Translations under genes and position numbers: made by a program
The notes under the pieces: generated by a model
The model's database searches: none
Seen by the model: only the letters and a program-made list of their open reading frames with translations
Told to the model about the DNA's origin: nothing
Source of the DNA: an uncultured Clostridia bacterium
GTDB taxonomy: Bacteria; Bacillota; Clostridia; Oscillospirales; CAG-272
Reading direction: 5' to 3'
Assembly: GCA_947306035.1 (NCBI GenBank)
Contig: CAMZFG010000075.1
Coordinates: 1 to 5,815 of the forward strand
Length of the DNA: 5,815 nt
Shown: positions 5,343-5,815 of the stretch, one piece after another
Layout: every line of letters begins with the position of its first letter
Numbering within the stretch: the first letter of the stretch is position 1

Positions 5343-5815
5343 ATGAAAAAACTCATGATCGGCAACGAAGCGGTCTCCCGCGGCCTTTACGAGGGCGGGC
5401 TCGGATTTGTTTCGAGTTACCCCGGCACGCCGTCGACGGAGATCACCGAATTTCTCTCCAAATACGACGAGAGCGAACTGCACAGCGAGTGGGCGCCCAA
5501 CGAAAAGGTGGCCATGGAAGCGGCTTTCGGCGCGTCGCTCGCGGGCGTGCGCGCCGCCTGCGCCATGAAACACGTGGGCCTGAACGTGGCGGCGGATCCC
5601 CTCTTTACCCTCTCTTATACCGGCGTCAACGGCGGCCTTGTCATCTGCGTGGCAGACGACCCCGCCATGCACTCCTCACAGAACGAGCAGGATTCGCGGC
5701 ACTATGCCATTGCCGCCAAAGTGCCCATGCTGGAGCCGTCTGACTCGGCGGAGGCGCTTGCCTTTGCCAAAGCGGCGCTCGACCTCTCCGAGCAGTTCGA
5801 CACCCCCGTGCTGCT
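5343..5815 (+). CDS. iorA: Indolepyruvate:ferredoxin oxidoreductase alpha subunit, N-terminal part
   Basis: The first 157 residues are present; the gene continues past the window. IOR interconverts arylpyruvate, CoA and oxidised ferredoxin with arylacetyl-CoA, CO2 and reduced ferredoxin, in the cytoplasm of anaerobes. The start MKKLMIGNEAVSRG, the GFVSSYPGTPSTEI segment (21-34), SEWAPNEKVAMEAA (48-61, containing the Glu54 expected to activate thiamine diphosphate), MKHVGLNVAADP (75-86), ADDPAMHSSQNEQDSR (104-119) and LEPSDS (130-135) are characteristic of the IorA pyrimidine-binding domain. The TPP-phosphate domain and the C-terminal 4Fe-4S ferredoxin domain would lie beyond the edge, probably followed by iorB. 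The ribosome binding site is weak (GAAAGCGAG region, 5330-5338), and the gap of 13 nt from the ligase stop suggests translational coupling in one operon under the T-box. Confidence 0.95.
   Translation, partial: MKKLMIGNEAVSRGLYEGGLGFVSSYPGTPSTEITEFLSKYDESELHSEWAPNEKVAMEAAFGASLAGVRAACAMKHVGLNVAADPLFTLSYTGVNGGLVICVADDPAMHSSQNEQDSRHYAIAAKVPMLEPSDSAEALAFAKAALDLSEQFDTPVL

Noticed and set aside
3467..5365. Open frame of 632 codons on the minus strand, antisense to the CoA ligase and part of the T-box.
   Set aside because: It mirrors the codon bias of the GC-rich plus-strand gene, crosses a structured leader RNA, has no recognisable protein motif and lies opposite a gene with intact ANL motifs.

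Overview
The window looks like a chromosomal segment of a GC-rich (about 60% by eye) anaerobic Firmicute, most likely a clostridial or Oscillospirales-type gut or rumen bacterium. The reasons are a T-box leader RNA, strong AGGAGG-type ribosome binding sites, sigma-A promoters of the TTGACA-N17-TATACT type with extended -10 TG, and a ferredoxin-linked 2-oxoacid oxidoreductase. No mobile element, CRISPR array, tRNA or rRNA gene was seen.

Layout, left to right. (1) The 3' part of a beta-lactamase-fold serine hydrolase (+), closed by an intrinsic terminator. (2) A cytoplasmic alpha/beta hydrolase of the glucuronoyl-esterase (CE15-like) type (+), with its own promoter and a complete candidate Ser-Glu-His triad. 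(3) A 226-residue protein of unknown function with two N-terminal membrane helices (+), with its own promoter carrying a 12-bp palindrome in the spacer. (4) A convergent 122-residue polytopic membrane protein (-), sharing a bidirectional terminator with gene 3. (5) A divergent promoter region followed by a full T-box riboswitch of about 270 nt. (6) An AMP-forming acyl/aryl-CoA ligase (+), followed 13 nt downstream by (7) the start of iorA, indolepyruvate:ferredoxin oxidoreductase alpha subunit (+), which runs off the window.

The most interesting unit is the last one. A T-box switches genes on when a particular tRNA is uncharged, that is, when its amino acid is scarce. Here it controls a CoA ligase plus IOR, a pair usually read as amino-acid fermentation in the direction of acid formation. 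Starvation control makes better sense if the pair runs in reverse: an acid (arylacetate, or possibly a branched-chain acid) is activated to its CoA thioester, then reductively carboxylated by reduced ferredoxin to a 2-oxoacid, which is transaminated to the missing amino acid. The specifier codon reads as either TAC (Tyr) or TTA (Leu), depending on register. Operon context favours Tyr, but the sequence alone does not settle it. The T-box bulge base U pairs with an A73 discriminator, which fits both and argues against tRNA-Trp.
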